Shown one piece after another: positions 6,341 through 14,712 of a stretch of DNA of 64,000 bases. The notes under the pieces were generated by a model. The model saw only the letters and a program-made list of their open reading frames with translations, had not been told where the DNA came from and did not search any database. The position numbers were made by a program, and so were the translations under genes. The stretch comes from Campylobacter concisus (GTDB lineage Bacteria; Campylobacterota; Campylobacteria; Campylobacterales; Campylobacteraceae), in NCBI RefSeq assembly GCF_002913715.1, contig NZ_PPCE01000009.1, positions 248,001 to 312,000 of the forward strand, given 5' to 3'. Within the stretch, counting starts at the first letter, position 1, and each line of letters begins with the position of its first letter.

Positions 6341-6919
6341 GCTAAATTCCATAATCCATATATAAATTTAGGCCATTTCACATACATAAAAAGTTGTATT
6401 TTATTTTTGAGACGTATTATGATAATAGTGCCATCTATCAAAAGAAACACCAATCTACAAGCAAGAATTGTAAAGTCAAAAAAGATCTATATAAGAAAGC
6501 AAAAGCATTCAAATTGTCCTAAGCTCAAATAGTCTATTACCAAGAAACACTATGATGCCTACTCAAATGTGGTCCAGTATCTCTATCCGTTTCAAGTGTT
6601 TTAAGTGGATTAGCCAAAATAGTATCTAGCAAAGATAGAGTCTAGTCGTCAGCACTTTTTATCGTAAAAAGTATTTTTCGCAATTATTTTTTACACCAGT
6701 GATATTATCATTTATAATAACTTTTGAGCAGAAATATTTTAATGTGAGCTTGGCATTTTTAAAAAGGTAGTTTTTATCTTAATATTTAACGTCTAAAAAT
6801 AGGTGCCATATTGGGTGCCATCTACTTAAGCATTATTAGCAATTTTAATAAACTTATATAAAATTTAAAATAACGTATTTTAGGGATTTATAAACCAAAA
6901 TAAATCTTAAGAAATACTT
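6341..6919. other. ORF-poor stretch between CRISPR array and tRNA scar
   Basis: About 580 nt with no convincing gene. A 37-codon basic ORF (6419-6532) has no good ribosome binding site and no recognised homologue. An 8-mer GGTGCCAT occurs twice at about 6801-6821. The stretch is probably the decayed end of the integrated element; no integrase fragment could be recognised by eye. Confidence 0.5.
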
Positions 6920-6947
6920 AGTAGTTCGATTCTGCCTCTAACCACCA
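6920..6947 (+). other. tRNA 3'-end fragment, probable attachment-site scar
   Basis: The segment reads TTCGATTCTGCC then TCTAACCACCA: a T loop, the 3' half of a T stem, a 7-nt acceptor strand, a discriminator A and CCA. The 5' side of the T stem (AGTAG) pairs imperfectly with CTGCC, and nothing upstream folds as the rest of a tRNA. A free tRNA 3' end is what remains at the distal end of an element that integrated into a tRNA gene. The intact tRNA should lie left of this window and begin with GGTTAGA or similar. I cannot name the isoacceptor. Confidence 0.65.
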
Positions 6948-7243
6948 TTAACCTTTCCTTAAACATCAATCATTTTTCTCTTGGTTCTATTAAATTTCGT
7001 ATTTACAAGACTTCTAGGTTATTTATAAAATTTAAATAAATTTTTATTATTAATAAATTTAAAATATAACAATGCTATTTTCATTTTATATATTCTAAGA
7101 CAAATAAAAATTTCAAGATCAAATAAAAAATTTGTAGGAGATAATCTTATAAAAATTTATCCTAAATAAGCCTTATTAATCAAAATGTTATATTTGTATC
7201 AAATCATCCTTAAAATATAAGTTTAATCTAAATCCATAAGAGA

Positions 7244-7278
7244 TATAATCTTGATTAAATTTATATTAACTTAGGAGG
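7244..7278 (+). promoter_or_regulatory. dcuB promoter -10 box and strong ribosome binding site
   Basis: TATAAT at 7244-7249 lies 34 nt upstream of the dcuB start, and AGGAGG at 7273-7278 is an ideal ribosome binding site. The 300 nt between the tRNA scar and this point are very AT-rich and hold no gene. Confidence 0.6.
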
Positions 7279-7282
7279 TTTC

Positions 7283-8950
7283 ATGGATTTTCTCATGAAT
7301 TTAAGTGAAGGCATGCAGTTTGCTATTCAGCTTCTCATCGTCCTTATCTGTTTGTTCTACGGAGCTAAAAAAGGCGGTATCGCACTTGGTATGCTAGGCG
7401 GTATCGGTCTTATAGTCCTCGTTTTTGGATTTAATATCGAGCCTGGTAAGCCAGCTATTGATGTTATGCTAACTATCCTTGCTGTTGTTGTGGCAAGTGC
7501 TACGCTTCAAGCTAGTGGTGGTCTTGATGTTATGCTTCAAATAGCAGAAACCATACTTAGAAAAAATCCAAAATATGTAAGTATCTTGGCTCCTTTTGTA
7601 ACATGTACGCTTACTATTTTATGCGGTACTGGACACGTTGTTTATACCGTGCTTCCTATCGTTTATGATATTGCTATCAAAAATGGCATCCGCCCAGAGC
7701 GACCAATGGCAGCAAGCTCGATAGCCTCACAAATGGGCATCATCGCAAGCCCAGTTTCAGTTGCTGTTGTAACTCTTACAAGCTTTCTTATTAATGCTAA
7801 AACTCACTTAGCTGGCTTTGATGGATATTTAGATCTTTTAAAGATTACGATTCCATCAACATTTTGTGGCGTTTTAGCGGTAGGAATTTTTAGCTGGTTT
7901 AGAGGTAAAGATCTTGATAAAGACGAAGTATTCCAAGCAAAGCTTCAAGATCCTGAGTTTAAAAAATATGTTTATGGCGATAGTGCGACACTTTTAGGCA
8001 AAAAGCTTCCTGGCTATCAGTGGGCTGCGATGTGGATATTTTTAGGCTCTATTCTTGTAGTTGCGCTTCTTGGATATTTTAAAGATCTTCGCCCAAGCTG
8101 GACTACTTACAAAGACGCAACAGTCGTTCAAGTAATAGCTAACCTTCCAACTGAGCAAAAAGTCTTAAAAACCTTAAAAATAAAAGACGCTAGCATCCAA
8201 ACAGAGGCGGCTGAGTTAAAAGTAGCAAACGATAAGCTAAATGCTAATCAAAAAGCTCAATCAGTCAAAATCATCGGCAAAGATGCAAATCAAACTCTTA
8301 CTCGCACGGCTGATGGCGCAGTAACATATATAAATGAAAAAGGCGCAAAAGAAGAATTTCAAGGTGCTTACATCAATATAAGCAACAAACAAGCATCTTC
8401 AAAAAGCCTAAGTATGGTTCATGTTATCCAAATTTTCATGCTTTTAACTGGCGCTATCATTTTAATCTTTACACCAACAGATGCTAGCAAGATCGGTAAA
8501 AACGAGATATTTAGATCAGGTATGATTGCTCTTGTTGCAGTTTTTGGTATCTCTTGGATGGCTGAGACTATGTTTGCAGTGCACACTCCTATGATGAAAG
8601 AGGCACTAGGAAGCATTGTAAAAGAGCATCCTTGGACTTATGCGGTTATGCTTTTGATTATCTCAAAATTTGTAAATTCTCAAGCTGCAGCTTTGGTTGC
8701 ATTTGTGCCATTAGCATTAAATATCGATGTTAATCCTGCTATCATTCTAGCTTTTGCGCCAGCTTGCTACGGATACTACATCCTACCAACATATCCAAGC
8801 GACCTTGCAGCTATTCAGTTTGATAGAAGTGGTACGACACATATTGGTAAATTTGTTATCAATCACAGCTTTATCATTCCGGGTCTTATTGGTGTTATAT
8901 CCTCTTGTATATTTGGCTATATTTTTGCAACTGCTTTTGGATATCTATAA
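7283..8950 (+). CDS. dcuB: Anaerobic C4-dicarboxylate antiporter DcuB with a large insertion
   Basis: A 555-aa inner-membrane carrier that exchanges fumarate, malate or aspartate for succinate, feeding fumarate respiration. Long blocks match DcuB from memory: [29 protein letters not shown] and [20 protein letters not shown]. DcuB is usually about 445 aa; the excess is an insertion at residues 274-374, between DLRPSW and [11 protein letters not shown]. The insertion is hydrophilic, rich in Lys, Ala and Asn, and replaces a short loop between membrane helices. It stands alone, convergent with flhB. The island ends about 335 nt upstream, so its promoter lies just beyond the integration scar. Confidence 0.93.
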   Translation: MDFLMNLSEGMQFAIQLLIVLICLFYGAKKGGIALGMLGGIGLIVLVFGFNIEPGKPAIDVMLTILAVVVASATLQASGGLDVMLQIAETILRKNPKYVSILAPFVTCTLTILCGTGHVVYTVLPIVYDIAIKNGIRPERPMAASSIASQMGIIASPVSVAVVTLTSFLINAKTHLAGFDGYLDLLKITIPSTFCGVLAVGIFSWFRGKDLDKDEVFQAKLQDPEFKKYVYGDSATLLGKKLPGYQWAAMWIFLGSILVVALLGYFKDLRPSWTTYKDATVVQVIANLPTEQKVLKTLKIKDASIQTEAAELKVANDKLNANQKAQSVKIIGKDANQTLTRTADGAVTYINEKGAKEEFQGAYINISNKQASSKSLSMVHVIQIFMLLTGAIILIFTPTDASKIGKNEIFRSGMIALVAVFGISWMAETMFAVHTPMMKEALGSIVKEHPWTYAVMLLIISKFVNSQAAALVAFVPLALNIDVNPAIILAFAPACYGYYILPTYPSDLAAIQFDRSGTTHIGKFVINHSFIIPGLIGVISSCIFGYIFATAFGYL

Positions 8951-8960
8951 TAGATAAATT

Positions 8961-8992
8961 CTCTTGCTGCTAGTAATTTCTAGTGGCAAGAG
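8961..8992. terminator. Bidirectional hairpin between dcuB and flhB
   Basis: CTCTTGC at 8961-8967 pairs with GCAAGAG at 8986-8992, with further CTAG/CTAG pairing inside. It sits between two convergent genes and can end transcription from both sides. Confidence 0.6.
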
Positions 8993-9002
8993 TAGAAATT
9001 TA

Positions 9003-10076
9003 TCAAAGCTTATCTTTAAATTTTTGTTTATTGCTCATATAAACGAAGCTTAACACTTCGGCCACGGCCCTAAAAAGATGTGCTGGTATCGTATCATCGA
9101 CTTCACAAATTTTATAAAGCTCTCTTGCGAGTGGTGGATTTTCATAAATTTGCACACCATTTTCAACGGCTATTTTTTTGATTTGCAGTGCTAAAAAATC
9201 GACACCTTTAGCAAGTATTATCGGCGCCTCGTCGCGACTTTTATCATATCTTATCGCCACGGCGTAGTGAGTAGGGTTTGTGATGACTACGTCAGCTTGT
9301 GGGATATTTTGCATCATTCGACGCTTGGCTGCACGCATTTGTGCTTGACGAATTCTGCCCTTAACTTGTGGATCTCCTTCCATTTGCTTATACTCATCTT
9401 TTATCTCTTGCTTGCTCATACGAAGGTCTTTAAAGTATTGAAAACGCACAATGAGAAGGTCGATAAGTCCGATCACGAAAAGTATAAAAAGCATGACACT
9501 AACAAGAATGATGAGCTTTTCTTTTAGCCAAGCAAGCTGATCAAACATAGAAAAAAAGAGCGTGTGTGGCAACTCCTTTATAAACTGCAAGAAAAAATAA
9601 AATCCAACTCCAAAGACGATGCTAACTTTTAGTACGATTTTGATGCTATCTATCACTTTTTTCATCGAGAATAAATTTTTTAGTCCCTTTAGTGGATTTA
9701 TCTTGCCAAAATTTGGCATTATAGGTTTTGTGGTAAAGATAAATCCAAACTGCATTACATTTGCGATGACACCAGCGATCGCCACACAGATACAAACCGG
9801 AAGTATCATAAGAAGCGACCTTGCAAAGGTATTTACGACGATCATTTTTACAGTTGGCAAGGTAAGTGGCTGACCGATAAATTTTGAGTAATAGATATAA
9901 AGTGAGATGATCTGTTCTTTCATAAAATTTAGCATTGCAAGTAGTACGCCAATAGCGATGACAAGGGTCACGAACCCAGCCAGGTCCTGACTTTTGGGAA
10001 CGTTGCCGTCTTTTTTGGCATCTTCTATCTTTTTGGGAGTCGCTTCTTCGGTTTTTTCCTGATCTTCGCCTGCCAT
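9003..10076 (-). CDS. flhB: Flagellar biosynthesis protein FlhB
   Basis: A 357-aa export-gate component of the flagellar type III secretion system. Residues 1-30 are charged and cytoplasmic (KTEEATPKKIEDA), followed by four membrane helices at about 33-52, 86-110, 147-168 and 187-212. The cytoplasmic domain carries the autocleavage motif NPTH (267-270), whose cleavage switches export from rod-hook to filament substrates. The length is normal. The gene stands alone on the minus strand with TATAAT on that strand at about 10112-10107. In related Campylobacter species FlhB also acts upstream of sigma-54 flagellar gene expression. Confidence 0.97.
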   Translation of the reverse strand: MAGEDQEKTEEATPKKIEDAKKDGNVPKSQDLAGFVTLVIAIGVLLAMLNFMKEQIISLYIYYSKFIGQPLTLPTVKMIVVNTFARSLLMILPVCICVAIAGVIANVMQFGFIFTTKPIMPNFGKINPLKGLKNLFSMKKVIDSIKIVLKVSIVFGVGFYFFLQFIKELPHTLFFSMFDQLAWLKEKLIILVSVMLFILFVIGLIDLLIVRFQYFKDLRMSKQEIKDEYKQMEGDPQVKGRIRQAQMRAAKRRMMQNIPQADVVITNPTHYAVAIRYDKSRDEAPIILAKGVDFLALQIKKIAVENGVQIYENPPLARELYKICEVDDTIPAHLFRAVAEVLSFVYMSNKQKFKDKL

Positions 10077-10210
10077 TATTATCCTGAGTTTGGTTAAATT
10101 TTGGAGATTATATCTAAAGCGAGGTTAAATTGAAGTATTTCTTATGTAGTCAAGCTATAGTAAATCTTATACAAAGTAGACTAATAATTAATACTATTCA
10201 ATAAAAATAA

Positions 10211-10226
10211 ATAAGATATATCTTAT
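10211..10226. promoter_or_regulatory. 16-bp perfect palindrome upstream of the peroxidase gene
   Basis: ATAAGATATATCTTAT is a perfect palindrome 114 nt upstream of the cytochrome c peroxidase start and about 75 nt upstream of a TATAAT box at 10301-10306. It could be a regulator site. Chance is possible in such AT-rich DNA. Confidence 0.3.
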
Positions 10227-10339
10227 CTTGAATAACTAAAACTACTTAAAAATAATTTCTAATAAATAATAAAATTTATTTATATTTAACTATAAAACAT
10301 TATAATTATGATCTAACTCTATTTTTAAAGGAGCATTTA

Positions 10340-11374
10340 ATGAAAATTAAGTCAGTTTTGTTGGGTTTTGTTGCGTTAGCGACGGCGCTAAACGCTCAAA
10401 ATTTGATCCAAGACGCGCTAGATGTGGGTCTAGTCGCTATCCCTAGCGATCCAAAGGCGCTAACCAAAGCGATAAACGAAGCTTCTCCAGATGCTGAGAA
10501 ATATCCAACCACTATGGCTGCTTACGAGCTTGGTAAGAGGCTTTATTTTGATCCGAGATTATCAAAATCCGGCATTATCAGCTGCAACACCTGTCACAAC
10601 TTGGGCTTAGGCGGAGCGGACGGCGTACCTGCATCTACAGGTCACAAATGGACCCCAAACCCTCATCACGTAAATGCTCCGACGGTTTACAACTCCGTAT
10701 TTAACTCGGTGCAGTTTTGGGATGGACGCGCCGCTCACCTAGCCGCTCAGGCTGCCGGCCCGATGACTGCGATGCCGGAGATGGCTTCTACTCCGGAGCT
10801 TGTCGAGCAAAGGCTAAAATCGATCCCAGCGTATGTGAGCGAGTTTAAGGCCGCGTTTAATAGCGACGTGAGCTTTGAGCTGGTAACGACGGCCATAGGT
10901 ATCTTTGAAAGAACGCTCGTAACTCCGTCTAGATTCGATAAATTTTTAGAAGGCGACGAGACTGCGCTAAACGGCGCTGAGAAAAAAGGACTAAAAACCT
11001 TCATCGACAAGGGTTGCGCTACATGCCATAACGGCATAAATTTGGGCGGTACTTTACAGCCGTTTGAGGTTGCGGGCAAATATGAATTTGCAAATTTGGG
11101 CGACTTTAAAGGCGATGCAAACGGTCTAGTAAAAGCTCCTACGTTACGCAACATCGAGCTAACGGCTCCGTATTTTCACAACGGTGCAGTTTGGTCGCTA
11201 AAAGATGCCGTCAAAATGATGGGTAGCGTACAGCTAGGTATCGAGATAAATGACAAAGAAGCCGCCGATATCGTGACGTTTTTAAATTCGCTAACAGGCA
11301 AAATGCCTAAAGTCGAATATCCGTCCTTCCCTGCATCTACCGAAAAGACCCCAAAACCGGAGCTTGACTACTAA
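10340..11374 (+). CDS. Di-haem cytochrome c peroxidase, periplasmic
   Basis: A 344-aa enzyme that reduces hydrogen peroxide to water with electrons from cytochrome c. Residues 1-19 are a signal peptide ending in ALNA. Two haem-binding motifs are present: CNTCH (82-86) and CATCH (226-230). VYNSVFNSVQFWDGRA (117-131 region) and PTLRNIELTAPYFHNG are typical of the bacterial CcpA/MauG family. AAAGGAG precedes the ATG and TATAAT is at 10301-10306. The gene has its own terminator and is not in an operon. Codons are richer in G and C than those of the neighbours (many GCG, GGC, CTA, TCC). A role in microaerobic peroxide defence is known for the family. Confidence 0.92.
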   Translation: MKIKSVLLGFVALATALNAQNLIQDALDVGLVAIPSDPKALTKAINEASPDAEKYPTTMAAYELGKRLYFDPRLSKSGIISCNTCHNLGLGGADGVPASTGHKWTPNPHHVNAPTVYNSVFNSVQFWDGRAAHLAAQAAGPMTAMPEMASTPELVEQRLKSIPAYVSEFKAAFNSDVSFELVTTAIGIFERTLVTPSRFDKFLEGDETALNGAEKKGLKTFIDKGCATCHNGINLGGTLQPFEVAGKYEFANLGDFKGDANGLVKAPTLRNIELTAPYFHNGAVWSLKDAVKMMGSVQLGIEINDKEAADIVTFLNSLTGKMPKVEYPSFPASTEKTPKPELDY

Positions 11375-11386
11375 GCTAAACAAAAA

Positions 11387-11404
11387 GGCGGATAAATTTC
11401 CGCC
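11387..11404 (+). terminator. Hairpin after the peroxidase gene
   Basis: GGCGGA at 11387-11392 pairs with TCCGCC at 11399-11404 around a 6-nt AT loop. It starts 12 nt after the stop codon. No T run follows, so termination strength is uncertain. Confidence 0.45.
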
Positions 11405-11525
11405 CCATTCAACTTAAATTTATAAATTTTTGGGTATCATCCGTCTCTTACAACCAACAAAGCTCCCCAAGTCTTTTGAAATCCAAAAGCGCTTTTTGGT
11501 CTTACCAAATTTAGAAAGGTAGAGT

Positions 11526-11840
11526 ATGTCAAAATACGCTATATTTAAGCATGGCGGTAAGCAATATCGTGTTAGTGAGGGCGAGTACCTTAAGCTAGAC
11601 CACTTTAGTGCTGAAGCTAAATCAACCGTTGAGATTACAGAAGTTTTGGCTGTAAATGACGGCGAAGTAAAGGTAGGTGCGCCATTTGTGAAGGGTGCAA
11701 AAGTTGTTCTTGAGGTCGTTAATGAAGGCAAAGACAAAAAAGTAGTTATCTACAAAAAACGCAGACGTAAAGACTCAAAACTAAAACGCGGCTTTAGAAG
11801 ACAATTTACACGTGTAAAAGTCGTAAGTATCGCAGCTTAA
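11526..11840 (+). CDS. rplU: 50S ribosomal protein L21
   Basis: A 104-aa protein of the large ribosomal subunit that binds 23S rRNA near L20. The sequence is canonical: [19 protein letters not shown] at the start, and a basic C-terminal region with [24 protein letters not shown] lies before the ATG. It is followed by rpmA after 11 nt, the usual pairing. The leader contains a palindrome-like CCAAAAGCGCTTTTTGG at about 11480-11496, which may influence expression, but no known L21 leader is recognised. Confidence 0.98.
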   Translation: MSKYAIFKHGGKQYRVSEGEYLKLDHFSAEAKSTVEITEVLAVNDGEVKVGAPFVKGAKVVLEVVNEGKDKKVVIYKKRRRKDSKLKRGFRRQFTRVKVVSIAA

Positions 11841-11851
11841 GGAGATAAGAT

Positions 11852-12109
11852 ATGGCACACAAAAAAGGTCAAGGTTCAACCCAAAATAACCGTGATAGTA
11901 TCGGACGCCGATTAGGTGTTAAAAAATTTGGTGGTGAGTTCGTTCGTGCTGGAAATATAATCATCCGCCAAAGAGGAACAGCAACTCACGCTGGAAATAA
12001 CGTAGGTCTTGGTAAAGACCATACAATTTTTGCATTAGTCGATGGCTTTGTAAAATTTGAAAGACTTGATAAAAATAGAAAAAAAGTATCTGTTTATCCA
12101 GCTGCATAA
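11852..12109 (+). CDS. rpmA: 50S ribosomal protein L27
   Basis: An 85-aa protein whose N-terminal tail reaches the peptidyl transferase centre. The N-terminus [19 protein letters not shown] is canonical and lacks the cleavable N-terminal extension found in Firmicutes. AAGGAG precedes the start. It is the second gene of the rplU-rpmA unit and is followed by a strong terminator. Confidence 0.98.
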   Translation: MAHKKGQGSTQNNRDSIGRRLGVKKFGGEFVRAGNIIIRQRGTATHAGNNVGLGKDHTIFALVDGFVKFERLDKNRKKVSVYPAA

Positions 12110-12113
12110 TCTC

Positions 12114-12137
12114 AGGGGCAATCGCCCCTTTCTTTCT
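12114..12137 (+). terminator. Rho-independent terminator of rplU-rpmA
   Basis: AGGGGC and GCCCCT form a stem around AATC (12114-12129), followed directly by TTTCTTTCTT. It lies 4 nt after the rpmA stop codon. Confidence 0.85.
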
Positions 12138-12302
12138 TAAAATTATTCAAAAATTAAAATTTTTATTTAGTGTTTAGAATTTTTCAAATAGCTGTTTGAG
12201 AGAAATTTTAAATCAATCACAACTCTATATTTCGAGCTTCATGGTGTTTATATTTGCTTTATTTTAATCAAGATATCACGATTTAATTTCAGTAAAGTTG
12301 GA

Positions 12303-12308
12303 TATAAT
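12303..12308 (+). promoter_or_regulatory. obgE promoter -10 box
   Basis: TATAAT in the context GGATATAATCC, 25 nt upstream of the obgE start and beyond the rpmA terminator. obgE is therefore probably transcribed separately from rplU-rpmA. Confidence 0.55.
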
Positions 12309-12333
12309 CCAAATAAAAAATTTAAGGTAAAAA

Positions 12334-13392
12334 ATGTTTATAGATAGTGCAAGATTGACTCTAAGTTCGGGGCATGGTGGAGCTGGAGCTGTGAGTTTTC
12401 GCCGTGAAAAACACGTCATTTTAGGTGGTCCTGATGGCGGAGATGGCGGAGATGGCGGAGATGTTTATTTTGTTTGTGACAACAATACCCATACTTTAGC
12501 AAATTATAAGGGTAAAAGAGCCATGAAGGCTGGCAATGGTGAAGCTGGCATGGGCAAGCGAATGACTGGCAAAAAGGGCGAAAATTTAGAACTCATAGTC
12601 CCTCCTGGTACAGCTGTTTATGATGCACAGACAAATGAACTACTCTGTGATATAGTTAGTGAGGGTCAAAAGACGCTATTTTTAAAGGGCGGTAAAGGTG
12701 GACTCGGAAATTTTCACTTTAAAAGCTCTATCAACCAAGCTCCAGAATACGCACAAAAAGGTATGCCTGAAGAGAGTATTGAAGTAAGGCTCGAGTTAAA
12801 GCTCATTGCTGATGTTGGTTTGGTGGGCTTTCCAAATGTTGGTAAATCAACGCTTATTTCAACAGTATCAAATGCCAAACCGCAGATCGCAAACTACGAA
12901 TTTACAACGCTTACGCCAAAGCTTGGACTTGTCGAGGTCGATGAGTTTAGTGGCTTTGTCATGGCCGACATCCCTGGTATCATCGAAGGGGCGAGCGATG
13001 GACGCGGTTTGGGCGTTAAATTTCTAAAACATATCGAGCGAAATAAAATTTTACTTTTTATGATAGACGGAGCAAACTACAGAAGCATGAGCGAGCAGTT
13101 TAGCGTGCTAAAAGAGGAGGTCGCTAAATTTTCAAGTGTGCTTGCTAGCAGGGACTACGCGATCGCTATCACCAGAGTCGATGCGGCAGAAAATTTAGAT
13201 GAAAATATAAAAGAATTTATGAAAAGTATAAATTTAGAGCCAAATCAAGTTGGTAAATTTGTCTATAAACAAGACCTATACAGCTTTGACGCGGAAAAAC
13301 CATACTTTGTTTTGCCAATCTCATCAGCGACAAACGAGAACATCGACGAGCTTAAATTTGCACTGCTTGAGCTGCTTAAAAAGGAGCTTTGA
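12334..13392 (+). CDS. obgE: Obg family GTPase
   Basis: A 352-aa GTPase that binds the 50S subunit and links ribosome assembly to growth state. The Gly-rich Obg fold occupies residues 1-157 ([17 protein letters not shown], then runs of GGDGGD). The G domain follows: G1 GFPNVGKST (165-173) and G3 ADIPG (about 211-215). The G4 position reads AITRVDAA instead of the usual NKxD, so guanine specificity residues are altered at two positions. No C-terminal OCT domain is present. It is conserved next to rplU-rpmA in most bacteria. Confidence 0.95.
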   Translation: MFIDSARLTLSSGHGGAGAVSFRREKHVILGGPDGGDGGDGGDVYFVCDNNTHTLANYKGKRAMKAGNGEAGMGKRMTGKKGENLELIVPPGTAVYDAQTNELLCDIVSEGQKTLFLKGGKGGLGNFHFKSSINQAPEYAQKGMPEESIEVRLELKLIADVGLVGFPNVGKSTLISTVSNAKPQIANYEFTTLTPKLGLVEVDEFSGFVMADIPGIIEGASDGRGLGVKFLKHIERNKILLFMIDGANYRSMSEQFSVLKEEVAKFSSVLASRDYAIAITRVDAAENLDENIKEFMKSINLEPNQVGKFVYKQDLYSFDAEKPYFVLPISSATNENIDELKFALLELLKKEL

Positions 13393-13438
13393 GTTGCGAC
13401 TTTTTGGCACTTTGAACTTAGAAATTTAAGAAGATAAA

Positions 13439-13774
13439 ATGAAGAAAATTTTTTGCATTATGCTATTTTGCCTTGGTGCATATAGCTGTGAGCCAGCGGA
13501 TCCGGCATATATGTTTTTAGATTTTAATGACATAGATCGCGACGGAACGTTAAATTTAGATGAGTGGATGACGTGCAAGGCGCCACCAGGACTAAAAATA
13601 GCACCAGATCTATGCACTAGTGATGAATTTAAAAGGCTGGATCTTGATCGTAGTGGCAAAGTTAGCGTTAATGAGCTAAGAAATTTAGTATTGCAAAAGA
13701 TTAGTTGGCAGAAAGATCCATGCGCCTCTTGGCCGCCAAGCAGCAAAAACGCAGATCAAAATAAAAGTCGTTGA
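13439..13774 (+). CDS. Secreted EF-hand protein
   Basis: A 111-aa protein with an N-terminal signal peptide (about residues 1-17). Two canonical EF-hand loops follow: DIDRDGTLNLDE (31-42) and DLDRSGKVSVNE (68-79), with Ca-ligand residues at 1, 3, 5 and 12 intact. It should bind calcium in the periplasm. A Cys at position 17 follows AYS, which is only a weak lipobox. In C. jejuni, from memory, proB occupies the place between obgE and fmt; here this small gene does. No partner or pathway can be named. Confidence 0.8.
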   Translation: MKKIFCIMLFCLGAYSCEPADPAYMFLDFNDIDRDGTLNLDEWMTCKAPPGLKIAPDLCTSDEFKRLDLDRSGKVSVNELRNLVLQKISWQKDPCASWPPSSKNADQNKSR

Positions 13775-13790
13775 AATTTAAAGGAAAGTG

Positions 13791-14696
13791 ATGAATGTAG
13801 TTTTTATGGGGACGCCTGATTATGCTGTTAGGATACTTAGGCACATAAAAGAAGCTGGCTTTAACATAAAAGCGGTCTTTACCCAGCCTGATAAGCCAGT
13901 TGGCAGAAAGCAAATTTTAACCCCAAGCGAGGTCAAAATTTACGCGCAAAATGAGCTAGTAGGCGTGCCAGTCCTTACGCCAAATACGCTAAAAGATGAG
14001 GCGGTGGTTAGCGAGCTAAAGGCATTTGAGCCTAAATTTATCGTAGTGGCAGCTTATGGCAAAATTTTGCCTAGGAGTGTGCTTGATGTGGCAACTTGTA
14101 TAAATTTACACGCTTCGATCTTGCCAAAATATAGAGGTGCTAGCCCCATTCAAAGCGCGATCCTATCAGGAGAGAAACAAACTGGCGTTACAGCTATGCT
14201 AATGGACGCTGGCCTTGACACTGGTGATATGCTGGACTTCATCTACACGCCTTGTGAGACGAAGATGTCAAGCGAGCTTTTTAGTGAGCTAGGCGAGCTT
14301 GGCGGCGAGCTAATCGTAAAAGTACTTAAGAATTTTGAAAATTTAAAGCCACAAAAACAAGACGACGCGCAGGCCTCGCACTGCAAAAAGATAAGCAAGA
14401 GTGACGGACTTTTTAGCTTTGATGAAGAGGTGGGGCAAATTTATAATAAATTTCGTGCGCTCACACCTTGGCCAGGGATTTATCTAGCAAGCGGACTAAA
14501 AATTTTATCGCTTGAGCTAAGCGAAAAAAGTGGCAAAAGCGGAGAAATTTTAAGCGTAGAAAAAGACCACGTCGTGGTTGCTTGCAAGGGTGGGGCGGTC
14601 AAAATTTACGAGCTTCAAGAGCCAAGCAAAAAGCCAACAAACGCAAAAGCATATATAAATGGTAAGCGCCTTAGCGTTGGTGATGAATTAAAATAA
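13791..14696 (+). CDS. fmt: Methionyl-tRNA formyltransferase
   Basis: A 301-aa enzyme that formylates initiator Met-tRNA using 10-formyl-tetrahydrofolate. The N-terminus MNVVFMGTPDYAVRIL and the folate-site block HASILPKYRGASPIQ are characteristic; the C-terminal OB-like domain follows from about residue 205. ATG 13791 is preferred over the GTG one codon earlier because AAGGAA is then at a normal distance. Gene order obgE-x-fmt-thiD-birA is close to other Campylobacter. fhs (46496) makes the folate donor. Confidence 0.97.
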   Translation: MNVVFMGTPDYAVRILRHIKEAGFNIKAVFTQPDKPVGRKQILTPSEVKIYAQNELVGVPVLTPNTLKDEAVVSELKAFEPKFIVVAAYGKILPRSVLDVATCINLHASILPKYRGASPIQSAILSGEKQTGVTAMLMDAGLDTGDMLDFIYTPCETKMSSELFSELGELGGELIVKVLKNFENLKPQKQDDAQASHCKKISKSDGLFSFDEEVGQIYNKFRALTPWPGIYLASGLKILSLELSEKSGKSGEILSVEKDHVVVACKGGAVKIYELQEPSKKPTNAKAYINGKRLSVGDELK

Positions 14697-14712
14697 ATTT
14701 AAAGGAGCGGTT

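Noticed and set aside
6245..6532. 95-codon plus-strand ORF
   Set aside because: It begins inside a CRISPR repeat and runs through a spacer and the truncated repeat; the protein has no plausible features.
6795..6825. GGTGCCAT direct repeat near the tRNA scar
   Set aside because: Two copies of an 8-mer are too little evidence for an integrase arm site or excision site.
11405..11525. L21-type ribosomal leader RNA before rplU
   Set aside because: Only a short palindrome is visible; no known leader structure could be recognised by eye.
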